From assembly GCA_003224515.1 (NCBI GenBank), contig QHZC01000261.1:1-11655 (forward strand): DNA of 11,655 nt, read 5' to 3'. Made by a program: the position numbers and the translations under genes. The stretch's first letter is position 1. Each line of letters begins with the position of its first letter. A model generated the notes under the pieces. That model had not been told where the DNA came from. It saw only the letters and a program-made list of their open reading frames with translations, and did not search any database. Below are positions 1 to 6,807 of this stretch, one piece after another. This stretch comes from Acidobacteriota bacterium (lineage in GTDB: Bacteria; Acidobacteriota; Terriglobia; Acidiferrales; UBA7541).

Positions 1-2
1 CA

Positions 3-245
3 GTCTCCGTGAGCGGCGCCATCGGCTACGTCGGCCTGATTGTGCCTCACGCCATGAGATTCATTTTCGGATCGGACCATCGCACTTTGCTGCCCACCGC
101 TGCACTCTGCGGGGCCATTGCTCTAGTCTTTGCGGATACGCTGGCGCGCACGGTAGTGGCCCCGACGGAAGTTTCCGTAGGCGCGGTCACCGCCGTCGTG
201 GGCGCACCTCTGTTCATCTATCTCCTGCGCCGGAGATTCCCATGA
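3..245 (+). CDS. btuC: BtuC/FecCD-type ABC transporter permease, C-terminal part (5' truncated by window)
   Basis: This is the C-terminal end of a cobalamin/iron-siderophore type inner-membrane permease. The frame is open to the left edge, so the GTG at position 9 is internal and the gene starts outside the window. The segment VSGAIGYVGLIVPHAMRF is the conserved FecCD/BtuC stretch that contacts the ATPase. It is followed by a hydrophobic segment (about LLPTAALCGAIALVFADTLA) and a last helix ending in a basic tail (LLRRRFP). The stop codon overlaps the ATG of the next gene (ATGA), so permease and ATPase are translationally coupled. FecCD permeases also serve haem and siderophores; the B12 assignment rests on the cobalamin riboswitch and BtuB-like receptor just downstream. 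Family is certain, substrate inferred. Confidence 0.85.
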   Translation, partial: VSVSGAIGYVGLIVPHAMRFIFGSDHRTLLPTAALCGAIALVFADTLARTVVAPTEVSVGAVTAVVGAPLFIYLLRRRFP

Positions 246-1096
246 GCAGCGGCTCAGCCCTCGCGCGCAATCCTGCCGAATCGGCCCGTTTGGCCGGCGA
301 CGTCCGCCTCAGCGTGGAACAGGTCAGTTACGCCCATTCTGCCAACCCTGCGCAAGCCCCGCTTTTCACGCTGGAAGCGACAAGTTTTCAAGCCAAGCCC
401 GGCGAAATTGTGGCCATCCTCGGGCCCAACGCCAGCGGCAAATCCACTCTGTTAAAGTTGATCGCCGGCGCCCTCGCGCCCCTTTCGGGACGGATTCTGC
501 TCAACGGATTCGTCACCCACGCGCTTACGCCGCGCACCCGCGCGCAGCGCATCGCCGTGGTGCAGCAGGAGAGCACTCTGCTCTTCCCGGCGCGCGCCTG
601 GGAATTCGTCCTGCAAGGCCGCCATGCCCATGGGCGCTCCCTACGATTCGAATCGCAAGACGATGTCTTGATCGCGAAAAACGCCCTTGCCCAGGTCGGT
701 GCGGCTGGTCTGAGCGACCGCTGGATGGATCAGATCTCCGGCGGGGAAAAGCAGCGCGTAATCCTCGCACGCGCTTTGGCTCAACAGCCCCTGCTTCTGC
801 TGCTCGACGAACCGACTCTCCATCTCGATATCGCCGCGCAGATCGGCTTGCTGGACGCCTTACGGCGGCTCGCGGCGGAGAACCGCTACACCGTCGTTGT
901 CGTGACGCACGAATTGAACCTCGCCGCGGAATATGCCGATCAAGTCGTCCTGATGCAGCGCGGCCGGTGTCTGCGCGTCGGTCCCCCGGCAAACATTTAT
1001 CAGCGCGAATTGCTCGAACAGGTTTTCCAGACGCCGCTATCGGTGGAATTCGGTTCCTCCGGTCGGCCGCGTGTCACCGTTTTATCTGGAACGTAG
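242..1096 (+). CDS. btuD: ABC transporter ATPase, BtuD/FecE type (probable vitamin B12 import)
   Basis: Cytoplasmic ATPase of 284 residues that powers the permease encoded just upstream. All nucleotide-binding motifs are intact: Walker A GPNASGKST (61-69), Q-loop glutamine (about 108-109), signature ISGGEKQR (165-172, Ile in place of the usual Leu), Walker B LLLLLDEP (184-191), D-loop HLD (194-196) and switch histidine H223. A roughly 25-residue N-terminal extension precedes the ABC fold. The ATG at 242 overlaps the permease stop and has a GGAG at 232-235 with a 6-base spacer. The C-terminal part after residue 245 (GPPANIYQRELLEQVFQTPL) is typical of the FecE/BtuD/HmuV group. Cobalamin is the likely substrate because of the riboswitch and receptor downstream; iron complexes are the alternative. 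Confidence 0.88.
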   Translation: MSSGSALARNPAESARLAGDVRLSVEQVSYAHSANPAQAPLFTLEATSFQAKPGEIVAILGPNASGKSTLLKLIAGALAPLSGRILLNGFVTHALTPRTRAQRIAVVQQESTLLFPARAWEFVLQGRHAHGRSLRFESQDDVLIAKNALAQVGAAGLSDRWMDQISGGEKQRVILARALAQQPLLLLLDEPTLHLDIAAQIGLLDALRRLAAENRYTVVVVTHELNLAAEYADQVVLMQRGRCLRVGPPANIYQRELLEQVFQTPLSVEFGSSGRPRVTVLSGT

Positions 1097-1127
1097 TTGT
1101 TGGAAGTTTTCTTCGTTAACCTCAGCC

Positions 1128-1146
1128 CTGCGGCTTTAAACCGCAG
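1128..1146. repeat. short hairpin after btuD (6-bp arms, loop CTTTAAA)
   Basis: CTGCGG (1128-1133) pairs with CCGCAG (1141-1146) around a CTTTAAA loop, 32 bases after the btuD stop. There is no T-tract, so it is a weak candidate for transcript-end processing or termination. It resembles the hairpin at 4996-5013, which has a TTTA loop. Confidence 0.4.
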
Positions 1147-1159
1147 ATCACATTCACCG

Positions 1160-1380
1160 CGAACTTCGTGCTCGGGAAGACGGTTCGGCGAACCCGGTCT
1201 GTTCGGGACCGCCAGGATGGAAGCCGTCGCCGCCGCGCGACTGTAAGGCGGATTCAGTGTATGCGCAGGCCACTGCAGCCAGTCGCCCCTTCGCTGGGCG
1301 CCGCCGCGGGAAGGCCCCGCAACGGTCCTCTTTCGAATGGGCCGGAGCTACCGCCAAGCCAGGAGACCGGCGAAGTTCGC
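1160..1380 (+). promoter_or_regulatory. cobalamin (AdoCbl) riboswitch
   Basis: This 5' leader of the TonB receptor gene carries the conserved cobalamin riboswitch blocks in order: CGTGCTCGGGAAGACGG near 1167-1183, CGCGACTGTAAGGCGGA near 1236-1253, GCCACTG (1269-1275), GGGAAGGC (1308-1315), and the B12 box GCCAAGCCAGGAGACCGGC (1353-1371). The family binds cobalamins in the nascent mRNA and lowers expression of downstream genes when B12 is plentiful. The element lies between btuD and the receptor, so it would control btuB, the DUF71 gene and the membrane protein gene rather than btuCD. An extended reading frame of the receptor runs through it from 1168 but is not coding. Boundaries are approximate because no covariance model was run. 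Confidence 0.93.
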
Positions 1381-1384
1381 AGCC

Positions 1385-1444
1385 GTGCGATTCATTTGGG
1401 TCGCACAGGACAACCTTCAACTCCCGCGCGAGAGGGAGCGGAGG
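1385..1444 (+). promoter_or_regulatory. candidate riboswitch expression platform and btuB ribosome binding site
   Basis: Two hairpins lie between the B12 box and the start codon: GTGCGA (1385-1390) with TCGCAC (1401-1406), and CTCCC (1421-1425) with GGGAG (1434-1438). The ribosome binding site GGAGG is at 1440-1444, five bases before the ATG at 1450. The CTCC at 1421-1424 could alternatively pair with GGAG at 1440-1443, which would hide the binding site. This suggests control of translation rather than termination (no T-run is present). The first hairpin sits where a P13-type hairpin would lie. The switching model is inference. Confidence 0.5.
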
Positions 1445-1449
1445 ATAAA

Positions 1450-3630
1450 ATGAAAACGACCGTTCTTCGGACTGCCTTTCTTTCTTTCCTAGTCTTCGCA
1501 GTAAGGATTTTCTTAGAAGCGCAAACAAATTCATCCTCTGCCCGTCTCTTCGGCACATTGCTCGATACCAGTGGTGCGGGCGTTGGAGGAGCACGCGTTA
1601 CCGCCCGGTTGGAAAGTGTCTCTGATGCGCATGTCTGGGCGGCGGCTTCCTCCGAGGACGGCACATACGTCTTGACGCTTCCCGCTGGCCGCTATCATGT
1701 CCAGTTCTCGCGAGTGCCTTTCGTGCCTCGCGATTTCGTTCTCGATTTGTCCGCAGGCCAGCAGCGCCGACTCGATCTGCGGCTCGATCTGGAACGTCTC
1801 TCCGACAGTGTGGTCGTAACGGCCCAGGCAGAGCCCGTGGCCTCCGAAGTTTCTCCCTATCCCGTCACAGTAATTTCGCGGAATGAGATTGAGCGGAGGC
1901 AATCCGTTTACTTGCCCGACCTGCTTGCCCTCCAGCCTGGAATCAGCCTCGCACGCACAGGCAGCGTGGGAGGATTGGCCACCATCTTCATCGATGGAGG
2001 CAATTCGAATTTCACCAAGGTCTTGATTGACGGCACGACCGTGAATGAACCGGGAGGCTTCCTGAATTTCTCCAACTTCACGCTGGACAATGTTGAAAAG
2101 GTGGAGATCGTCCATGGCGCGGAGAGCGCCCTTTATGGGTCCGATGCGGTTTCTGGCGCAATCCAGATTTTCACGCGGCGGGGCACAACACGGTTTCCCG
2201 CGGTAAATCTGTTTGGGGAAGGCGGCAGCTTTGCCTCCGCACGCGGTGGCGCTGACATTAGCGGCTTGTTGGGACGTTTCGACTACTCAACCGGGGCTGC
2301 CTACCTGCACTCCGAAGGTCAAGGGATCAACGACGCATTTCTCAATCGAACACTCTCGGGAGCTTTCGGATGGCGGTTTTCCGAGGCAAATCAAATGCGC
2401 CTTGTCCTGCGAAATCAATCGAGTGACGCAGAGATTCCCAGATCTATGCTGCTGCCACCTGCCAACACGAACCAATCGGACTCCCTTCATCTTTTCTCCG
2501 CCAACTGGAGCTGGAACTTTCGCACTGGTACGCACTGGGCTCACCATCTGAGTGGGACGGAATCGCGAACCAGGGACGCGAATACTATTTCGAAAGGCTT
2601 AACTTTTATAGATTCGTTTAACAGGGCTGGTTTGCAAGAACAATCTACCTATTTCTTCCGCACTGGGAGCATGACGGCCGGATACCAATATGAAGTTGAG
2701 AATGGTTTTCCGAGCCTTCTGTTTCCAGAGCACGCACGGCGAAATAACCAGGCTGGATTTCTGGATGGGCGGTGGCAGCCCTTCTCGCGTCTGACCCTTA
2801 ATGCTGGCGTAAGGGCTGAAGTAAACGATAACTTTGGCACTCGCGTGGTGCCGCGTGTGGGAACCGCCTTGGCCCTCCGTTATGGCCAAGGATTTTGGGG
2901 AGACACCCGGCTGCGTGCATCTTATGGCAAAGGCATCAAGGAGCCTGGGCTTGAACAATCTTTTGGCTCCGATCCATGTTTTCCGGGCAATCCGAACTTG
3001 CATCCGGAACGCAGCAGAACAGTTTACGCAGGTGTCGATCAAACGCTGGCCTCGCAGCGCGTCCGCATGACTGCGGGCTATTTCAACAATCGCTTCGAAG
3101 ATATGATCAGCTTTGCTTTTGGTGCGCCATCTACTTCCTGCACCTCTGGAACTGGAACTTACTTCAATACCGACCTGGCGCGTGCTCGCGGAATGAATCT
3201 TTCTCTGGAGGCAAAACCTCTGCGGTGGCTGACCATGGCCGGAAACTACAGTTACGACGATACGCGCGTAGTGAAAGCACCGAATGTATTCTTCGAAGTG
3301 GGTCGGCCCGGCAACCCGCTGCTGCGCCGTCCGTTACATTCCGGCAGCCTCACTTTGAATGCGGTGTTCCGCCAAATGAGTTGGACTTTGTCCAGCTATT
3401 TCAGCGGCACGCGCGCGGATAGCGACTTCCAAGGGCTTGGATTGCTGATTCCCAATCCAGGTTATGCACGCTTCGATCTGGCCACCTGCTACGAGCTGTT
3501 TGATGGTCTTTCTGTCTACGGGCGGGCGGCCAACTTGTTTGATAAACACTATCAAGAGGCACTCGGTTTTCCCGCGCTGGGACGTGATTTTCGGATTGGT
3601 ATGCGCTACCGCTTCAGCGGCAAGAATTAA
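1450..3630 (+). CDS. btuB: TonB-dependent outer-membrane receptor, BtuB-like, with N-terminal regulatory-like domain
   Basis: Predicted outer-membrane receptor of 726 residues for energised uptake of cobalamin. Order of parts: signal peptide (about 1-24, cleavage near FLEAQ), carboxypeptidase-regulatory-like/beta-sandwich domain (about 31-115, with SSEDGTYVLTLPAGRYHV), a TonB-box-like DSVVVTAQ (119-126), plug domain (about 135-245, including IDGTTVNEPGG, VEIVHGAESALYGSDAVSGAI), then a 22-strand-type barrel ending in FRIGMRYRFSGKN. NPNLHPERS is a typical barrel-loop motif of this family. The ATG at 1450 is chosen because it has GGAGG five bases upstream and begins a signal peptide; upstream in-frame codons lie inside the riboswitch. 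The cobalamin substrate is inferred from the riboswitch and flanking btuCD genes. The extra N-terminal domain is absent from enterobacterial BtuB. Confidence 0.88.
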   Translation: MKTTVLRTAFLSFLVFAVRIFLEAQTNSSSARLFGTLLDTSGAGVGGARVTARLESVSDAHVWAAASSEDGTYVLTLPAGRYHVQFSRVPFVPRDFVLDLSAGQQRRLDLRLDLERLSDSVVVTAQAEPVASEVSPYPVTVISRNEIERRQSVYLPDLLALQPGISLARTGSVGGLATIFIDGGNSNFTKVLIDGTTVNEPGGFLNFSNFTLDNVEKVEIVHGAESALYGSDAVSGAIQIFTRRGTTRFPAVNLFGEGGSFASARGGADISGLLGRFDYSTGAAYLHSEGQGINDAFLNRTLSGAFGWRFSEANQMRLVLRNQSSDAEIPRSMLLPPANTNQSDSLHLFSANWSWNFRTGTHWAHHLSGTESRTRDANTISKGLTFIDSFNRAGLQEQSTYFFRTGSMTAGYQYEVENGFPSLLFPEHARRNNQAGFLDGRWQPFSRLTLNAGVRAEVNDNFGTRVVPRVGTALALRYGQGFWGDTRLRASYGKGIKEPGLEQSFGSDPCFPGNPNLHPERSRTVYAGVDQTLASQRVRMTAGYFNNRFEDMISFAFGAPSTSCTSGTGTYFNTDLARARGMNLSLEAKPLRWLTMAGNYSYDDTRVVKAPNVFFEVGRPGNPLLRRPLHSGSLTLNAVFRQMSWTLSSYFSGTRADSDFQGLGLLIPNPGYARFDLATCYELFDGLSVYGRAANLFDKHYQEALGFPALGRDFRIGMRYRFSGKN

Positions 3631-3635
3631 CGACT

Positions 3636-4319
3636 GTGCCCGAACCCATCCTCTTCTGCTGGAGCGGCGGCAAAGACAGCGCCATGGCCCTGCACATGCT
3701 ACTCCAACAGAAGGATTTCCGAGTCGTTGCCCTTCTCACCACCGTGACGGAGACCTACGACCGCATCGCTATGCACGGTGTCCGCCGCGAACTGCTCCGG
3801 CGGCAGGCAGAATCTCTCCGCCTTCCGCTGCACGAAGTTTGCATCCCGCCGCAATGCCTCAATCCCGTCTACGAGGCGCGCATGGAAGAAGCGCTCCGCC
3901 TCTTCTACAACCAAGGCGTTCGAAAGGTCGCCTTCGGCGATATCTTTCTCGAAGACCTCCGTGCCTACCGCGAGAAAAACCTCGTCCGCATCGGCATGAC
4001 CGCGCTGTTCCCCATCTGGAAACGCGATACCCGTGAACTGATCCAGTTGTTTCACCAGCAGCGCTTTCGCGCCATTGCCGCTTGCATCGACACGAAAGTT
4101 CTCGATCCCAGCTTCGCCGGCCGCGAACTGGACGAATCCTTCTTTCGCGATCTTCCGCCAAACGCCGACCCTTGCGGGGAAAACGGCGAGTTCCACACGT
4201 TCGTCTTCGATGGCCCGATTTTTCAATCTCCCATTCCCATTCGAACGGGAGAGGTTGTGAACCGCGATGGCTTTGTGTTCTGCGATCTATTGCCGCAAAT
4301 GGAGGAAGCAACGAAATGA
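3636..4319 (+). CDS. DUF71/COG2102 (Dph6-like) PP-loop ATP-binding protein, probable B12-associated subgroup
   Basis: Soluble 227-residue ATP-pyrophosphatase-fold protein. The PP-loop SGGKDS lies at 10-15, the conserved block AFGDIFLEDLR at 99-109, and the DUF71 C-terminal motif GENGEFHT at 181-188. In eukaryotes and archaea this family includes diphthine-ammonia ligase (Dph6), which adenylates a carboxylate and amidates it. Bacteria lack diphthamide, and published comparative genomics proposed a B12-salvage role for a bacterial subgroup. Location supports that: the GTG start is 5 bases after the btuB stop and the gene lies under the cobalamin riboswitch. The GTG at 3636 is the only start that keeps the PP-loop; there is no strong Shine-Dalgarno, consistent with coupling to btuB. 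Its end overlaps the next ATG (ATGA). An amidating role on a corrinoid is inference. Confidence 0.85.
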   Translation: MPEPILFCWSGGKDSAMALHMLLQQKDFRVVALLTTVTETYDRIAMHGVRRELLRRQAESLRLPLHEVCIPPQCLNPVYEARMEEALRLFYNQGVRKVAFGDIFLEDLRAYREKNLVRIGMTALFPIWKRDTRELIQLFHQQRFRAIAACIDTKVLDPSFAGRELDESFFRDLPPNADPCGENGEFHTFVFDGPIFQSPIPIRTGEVVNRDGFVFCDLLPQMEEATK

Positions 4320-4873
4320 ATCCCGAAATGACTCAAAAGGGAAGTCTGCTTTACCGCACCCTGCTCGCTCTCGCGCTGATTGTGCTTGCCGCCGCCTTGC
4401 GCATTGCACCCCATCCGTGGAATTTCACGCCCGTTGGTGCCACGGCGCTCTTCTCCGGTGCGGTGCTCAAGGACCGCCGCCTCGCTTTCCTCTTCCCGCT
4501 CGTCGCACTATTCGCGGGAGACATCTTCATCGGCTTTCACAAATTACTCCCCATCGTCTACGCCAGTTTCCTCGTCAACGTTGCCATCGGCCTTTGGCTG
4601 CGCGACCGCCGCACCATCGCGCGCGTCAGTCTGGCCACGCTCCTCGGTGCCATCCAGTTTTTCTTCGTCACCAATTTCGCCGTCTGGCAATTGCTGGGCG
4701 GCTTTCCGCATACCGCTTCCGGCCTCGTCGCCTGCTACATCGCCGGCGTCCCGTTCTTCTGGAACACCCTCGCGGGCGACGCCTTTTACGTTGCGCTACT
4801 GTTCGGCAGCTTCGCCTTTGCGGAGCGTTTCAGTCCGGCTTTCGAGCGCTCCAGCCGACGCATGTTACCCTGA
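4316..4873 (+). CDS. small polytopic membrane protein, DUF6580-like, in the B12 operon
   Basis: Integral membrane protein of 185 residues with about five or six hydrophobic segments (roughly 14-31, 57-74, 78-95, 104-125, 134-148, 152-170). The N-terminal block PHPWNFTPVGATALFSGA (32-49) is characteristic of the DUF6580-like family as I recognise it. Size and topology resemble ECF-transporter S-components, including the solitary B12 transporter BtuM, but I cannot show homology. A single cysteine (C140, in LVACYIAG) is the only one in the protein. The ATG at 4316 overlaps the DUF71 stop and has GGAGGA at 4301-4306, nine bases upstream. As the last gene of the riboswitch operon it probably handles corrinoids or their precursors at the inner membrane. 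Function is not established. Confidence 0.75.
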   Translation: MNPEMTQKGSLLYRTLLALALIVLAAALRIAPHPWNFTPVGATALFSGAVLKDRRLAFLFPLVALFAGDIFIGFHKLLPIVYASFLVNVAIGLWLRDRRTIARVSLATLLGAIQFFFVTNFAVWQLLGGFPHTASGLVACYIAGVPFFWNTLAGDAFYVALLFGSFAFAERFSPAFERSSRRMLP

Positions 4874-4894
4874 GCGCAGCGCGCCTTTGCGCTC
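4872..4894. terminator. hairpin at the 3' end of the B12 operon
   Basis: GAGCGCA (4872-4878) pairs with TGCGCTC (4888-4894) around a 9-base loop, beginning inside the stop codon of the membrane protein gene. It is a GC-rich seven-pair stem without a clear T-tract, so it is a possible transcript end or mRNA-stabilising hairpin, not a proven intrinsic terminator. Confidence 0.35.
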
Positions 4895-4995
4895 CGGGCG
4901 GGTTGCGGGGCGAAAGATCTCATCTGATCCGCAGCGAGTTCTCTCACTCCTGAGACGGGTGATTCAAGGCGCCCTGGAATTGGATTGGTTGGAGG

Positions 4996-5016
4996 GGCGA
5001 ACTTTAGTTCGCCTTT
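4996..5016. terminator. hairpin GGCGAAC-TTTA-GTTCGCC followed by TTT
   Basis: GGCGAAC (4996-5002) and GTTCGCC (5007-5013) form a perfect seven-pair stem with a TTTA tetraloop, then TTTC. It could terminate rightward transcription from the B12 operon, although the T-run is short. It shares its design with the hairpin at 1128-1146, so it may instead be a copy of a dispersed genomic palindrome. Confidence 0.4.
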
Positions 5017-5035
5017 CGGGCTGCTTCGTTCTATC

Positions 5036-5068
5036 ACGTCGAAATCCACTCCAAAGTAGACCTCGCTC
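5036..5068 (+). repeat. imperfect duplicate of the gatB 5' end
   Basis: Bases 5038-5052 are identical to 5152-5166, and 5060-5068 are identical to 5174-5182, both at an offset of exactly 114 bases with seven diverged bases between. The start codon ATG of gatB corresponds to ACG at 5036-5038 here. The copy has an in-frame TAG soon after, so it is not coding. Confidence 0.8.
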
Positions 5069-5098
5069 ACCCGAGCAACACGCAAAATTTCTTTCTTA

Positions 5099-5119
5099 CT
5101 GACAACTGAGAACTGACAA
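5099..5119. repeat. heptamer tandem repeat, three copies (CTGACAA / CTGAGAA / CTGACAA)
   Basis: Three head-to-tail 7-base units at 5099-5105, 5106-5112 and 5113-5119; the middle one differs by one base. The array sits just upstream of the gatB promoter. Its function is unknown; the CTGACA units are at the wrong spacing to serve as a -35 box. Confidence 0.7.
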
Positions 5120-5128
5120 CCCCGCCGG

Positions 5129-5137
5129 TGCTATAAT
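5129..5137 (+). promoter_or_regulatory. extended -10 promoter for gatB
   Basis: TG-C-TATAAT at 5129-5137 is a perfect match to the extended -10 consensus TGnTATAAT. No -35 hexamer is found at 16-18 bases spacing; the nearest CTGACA (5113-5118) is only 13 bases away. Transcription would begin about seven bases downstream, near 5144, leaving only about six bases before the gatB ATG. Confidence 0.65.
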
Positions 5138-5149
5138 CTTCGTTTCCTT

Positions 5150-6655
5150 ATGTCGAAATCCACTCCCGAAGCTACCTCGCTCGCGGCGGAAGTGCTCGCG
5201 AAATACCAGCCCGTCATCGGCTTGGAAGTCCACGTCCAGCTCCTCACTAGGACAAAGATCTTCTGCGGTTGCGCGACGCGCTTCGGCGATCCCCCGAACA
5301 CCAATGTCTGCCCGGTCTGCCTCGGCCTCCCCGGCACTCTGCCCGTTCTGAACAAGCGCGCCGTCGAAATGGCCATGCGCGCCTCGCTGGCCCTAAATTG
5401 CACGGTCCACGAGCATTCCCGCTTCGCCCGGAAAAATTATTTCTACCCGGACCTGCCCAAGGGCTATCAAATTTCGCAATACGAACTCCCGCTCGCCACC
5501 AGTGGTTGGCTCGAAGTCGAGGTCAGCGGCGTCAAAAAACGCATCGGCATCACGCGCCTTCACCTGGAAGAAGACGCCGCCAAAAATCTCCACGAGGGTT
5601 TCTCGCAATCCGCCACCAAGGCCTACGTTGACTACAACCGCTGCGGCACCCCGCTCAGCGAAATCGTCTCCGAGCCGGACATGCGCACGCCCGAAGAGGC
5701 CTACGCCTACCTCACCACGCTTCGCCAGATCCTGCTCTACACCGGCGTCAGCGATTGCAACATGGAGGAAGGCTCGCTACGCTGCGACGCTAACGTCAGC
5801 GTCCGCCCGCGCGGCTCAAAAGAATTTGGCACCAAGGTCGAGGTAAAAAACCTCAACTCCTTCCGTTACCTGCAAAAGGCTCTCGAGTACGAAATCGAGC
5901 GCCACATCAGCGTCCTCGAATCCGGAGGCCGCCTCTCTCAGGAAACGCGCCTGTGGAACCAGGCCGAAGGCCACACTGTCTCTATGCGTTCGAAAGAAAA
6001 GGCTCACGACTATCGCTATTTCCCCGAGCCCGATCTTCTCCCCGTCCATGTCAGCGCCGCCTGGCGCGACGAGGTTCTGCGCACGCTCCCCGAACTCCCC
6101 GAAGCCAAGCGCTCCCGCTTCGTCAGCTCGTACGGGTTATCCAAGGACGAGGCGACCGTTCTGACCGATACTCAGCAGTACGCAGACTTTTTTGAAGCAG
6201 TCCTTAGGAACGGAGCAGATCCGAAGCAAACTGCGGCTTGGATGCAGCGGCTAAGCTATCTCGCCGAGCAAACAGTCGAAGCCGTGAAAATAGTCGCGGA
6301 TAGGTTTGGCAATGTGGCGGCAAACCATTTTGCCGAAATGATCGGACTCGTAGCTAATGGAAAAATTACGGCCATGAACGCTAGGACCGTTCTTGCTGAG
6401 ATGTATGAAACGGGAAAATCACCCGCCGACATTATCGCCGCCAGAGGCTTTGAGCAAATCAGCGACACCTCTAGGATCGAACAAGCCGCCCGCGAAATCA
6501 TCGCCAAGGAACCGGCAAACGTCGCCAAATTCAAAGCTGGCAACGAAGGCGTCTTCAAATTTTTCGTCGGCCAGGTCATGAAGGCCACGCGCGGCCAGGC
6601 CAACCCGCAGGCCGTCAACGACATCCTGCGCAAGTTGCTTGCCCAGGCGAATTAA
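5150..6655 (+). CDS. gatB: Asp-tRNA(Asn)/Glu-tRNA(Gln) amidotransferase subunit B
   Basis: Cytoplasmic subunit B of GatCAB, which converts mischarged Glu-tRNA(Gln) or Asp-tRNA(Asn) into the amide form; GatB binds the tRNA and carries the kinase-like transamidase site. The protein has 501 residues, normal for the family. PVIGLEVHVQLLTRTKIFCGC (from residue 21) and TNVCPVCLGLPGTLPVLN are hallmark blocks; C39, C41, C54 and C57 form the usual zinc-type cysteine set. HDYRYFPEPDLLP lies mid-protein and the helical GatB/YqeY domain ends with NDILRKLLAQAN. No gatA or gatC is next to it. The ATG at 5150 is chosen from the family start and the promoter at 5129; no Shine-Dalgarno is present, suggesting an almost leaderless mRNA. 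About 20 residues precede the family core. Confidence 0.97.
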   Translation: MSKSTPEATSLAAEVLAKYQPVIGLEVHVQLLTRTKIFCGCATRFGDPPNTNVCPVCLGLPGTLPVLNKRAVEMAMRASLALNCTVHEHSRFARKNYFYPDLPKGYQISQYELPLATSGWLEVEVSGVKKRIGITRLHLEEDAAKNLHEGFSQSATKAYVDYNRCGTPLSEIVSEPDMRTPEEAYAYLTTLRQILLYTGVSDCNMEEGSLRCDANVSVRPRGSKEFGTKVEVKNLNSFRYLQKALEYEIERHISVLESGGRLSQETRLWNQAEGHTVSMRSKEKAHDYRYFPEPDLLPVHVSAAWRDEVLRTLPELPEAKRSRFVSSYGLSKDEATVLTDTQQYADFFEAVLRNGADPKQTAAWMQRLSYLAEQTVEAVKIVADRFGNVAANHFAEMIGLVANGKITAMNARTVLAEMYETGKSPADIIAARGFEQISDTSRIEQAAREIIAKEPANVAKFKAGNEGVFKFFVGQVMKATRGQANPQAVNDILRKLLAQAN

Positions 6656-6807
6656 GATTTCTAGAGAACTTTCGCTTTGCCCAAGGTGAAACTTTACAAG
6701 CGTGGGGTCATTCTCCAGGCGATCGGATGAGGATGCCGAAGAGTCTCAACACATGCTCCATGCCACAGGTATCCGGAAGAAAGTTACTGCTAGGGGCGCA
6801 GAACGTT

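Noticed and set aside
525..992. 155-codon minus-strand open frame inside btuD
   Set aside because: Arg/Ala/Pro-rich shadow of a GC-rich gene with no recognisable motif.
1168..1449. In-frame 94-codon extension at the 5' end of the TonB receptor
   Set aside because: It runs through the cobalamin riboswitch; the ATG at 1450 has a good binding site and starts a signal peptide.
1531..2115. 194-codon minus-strand open frame inside btuB
   Set aside because: Antisense shadow of the plug region; no family features.
3859..4311. 150-codon minus-strand open frame over the DUF71 gene
   Set aside because: Arg-rich shadow; the plus-strand frame carries clear DUF71 motifs.
4380..5102. 240-codon plus-strand frame over the membrane protein and downstream gap
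   Set aside because: Ser/Pro/Arg-rich off-frame reading; the correct frame has membrane helices and couples to the DUF71 stop.
5099..5118. CTGACA copies as -35 boxes for gatB
   Set aside because: Spacing to TATAAT is 13 or 27 bases, outside the usable range.
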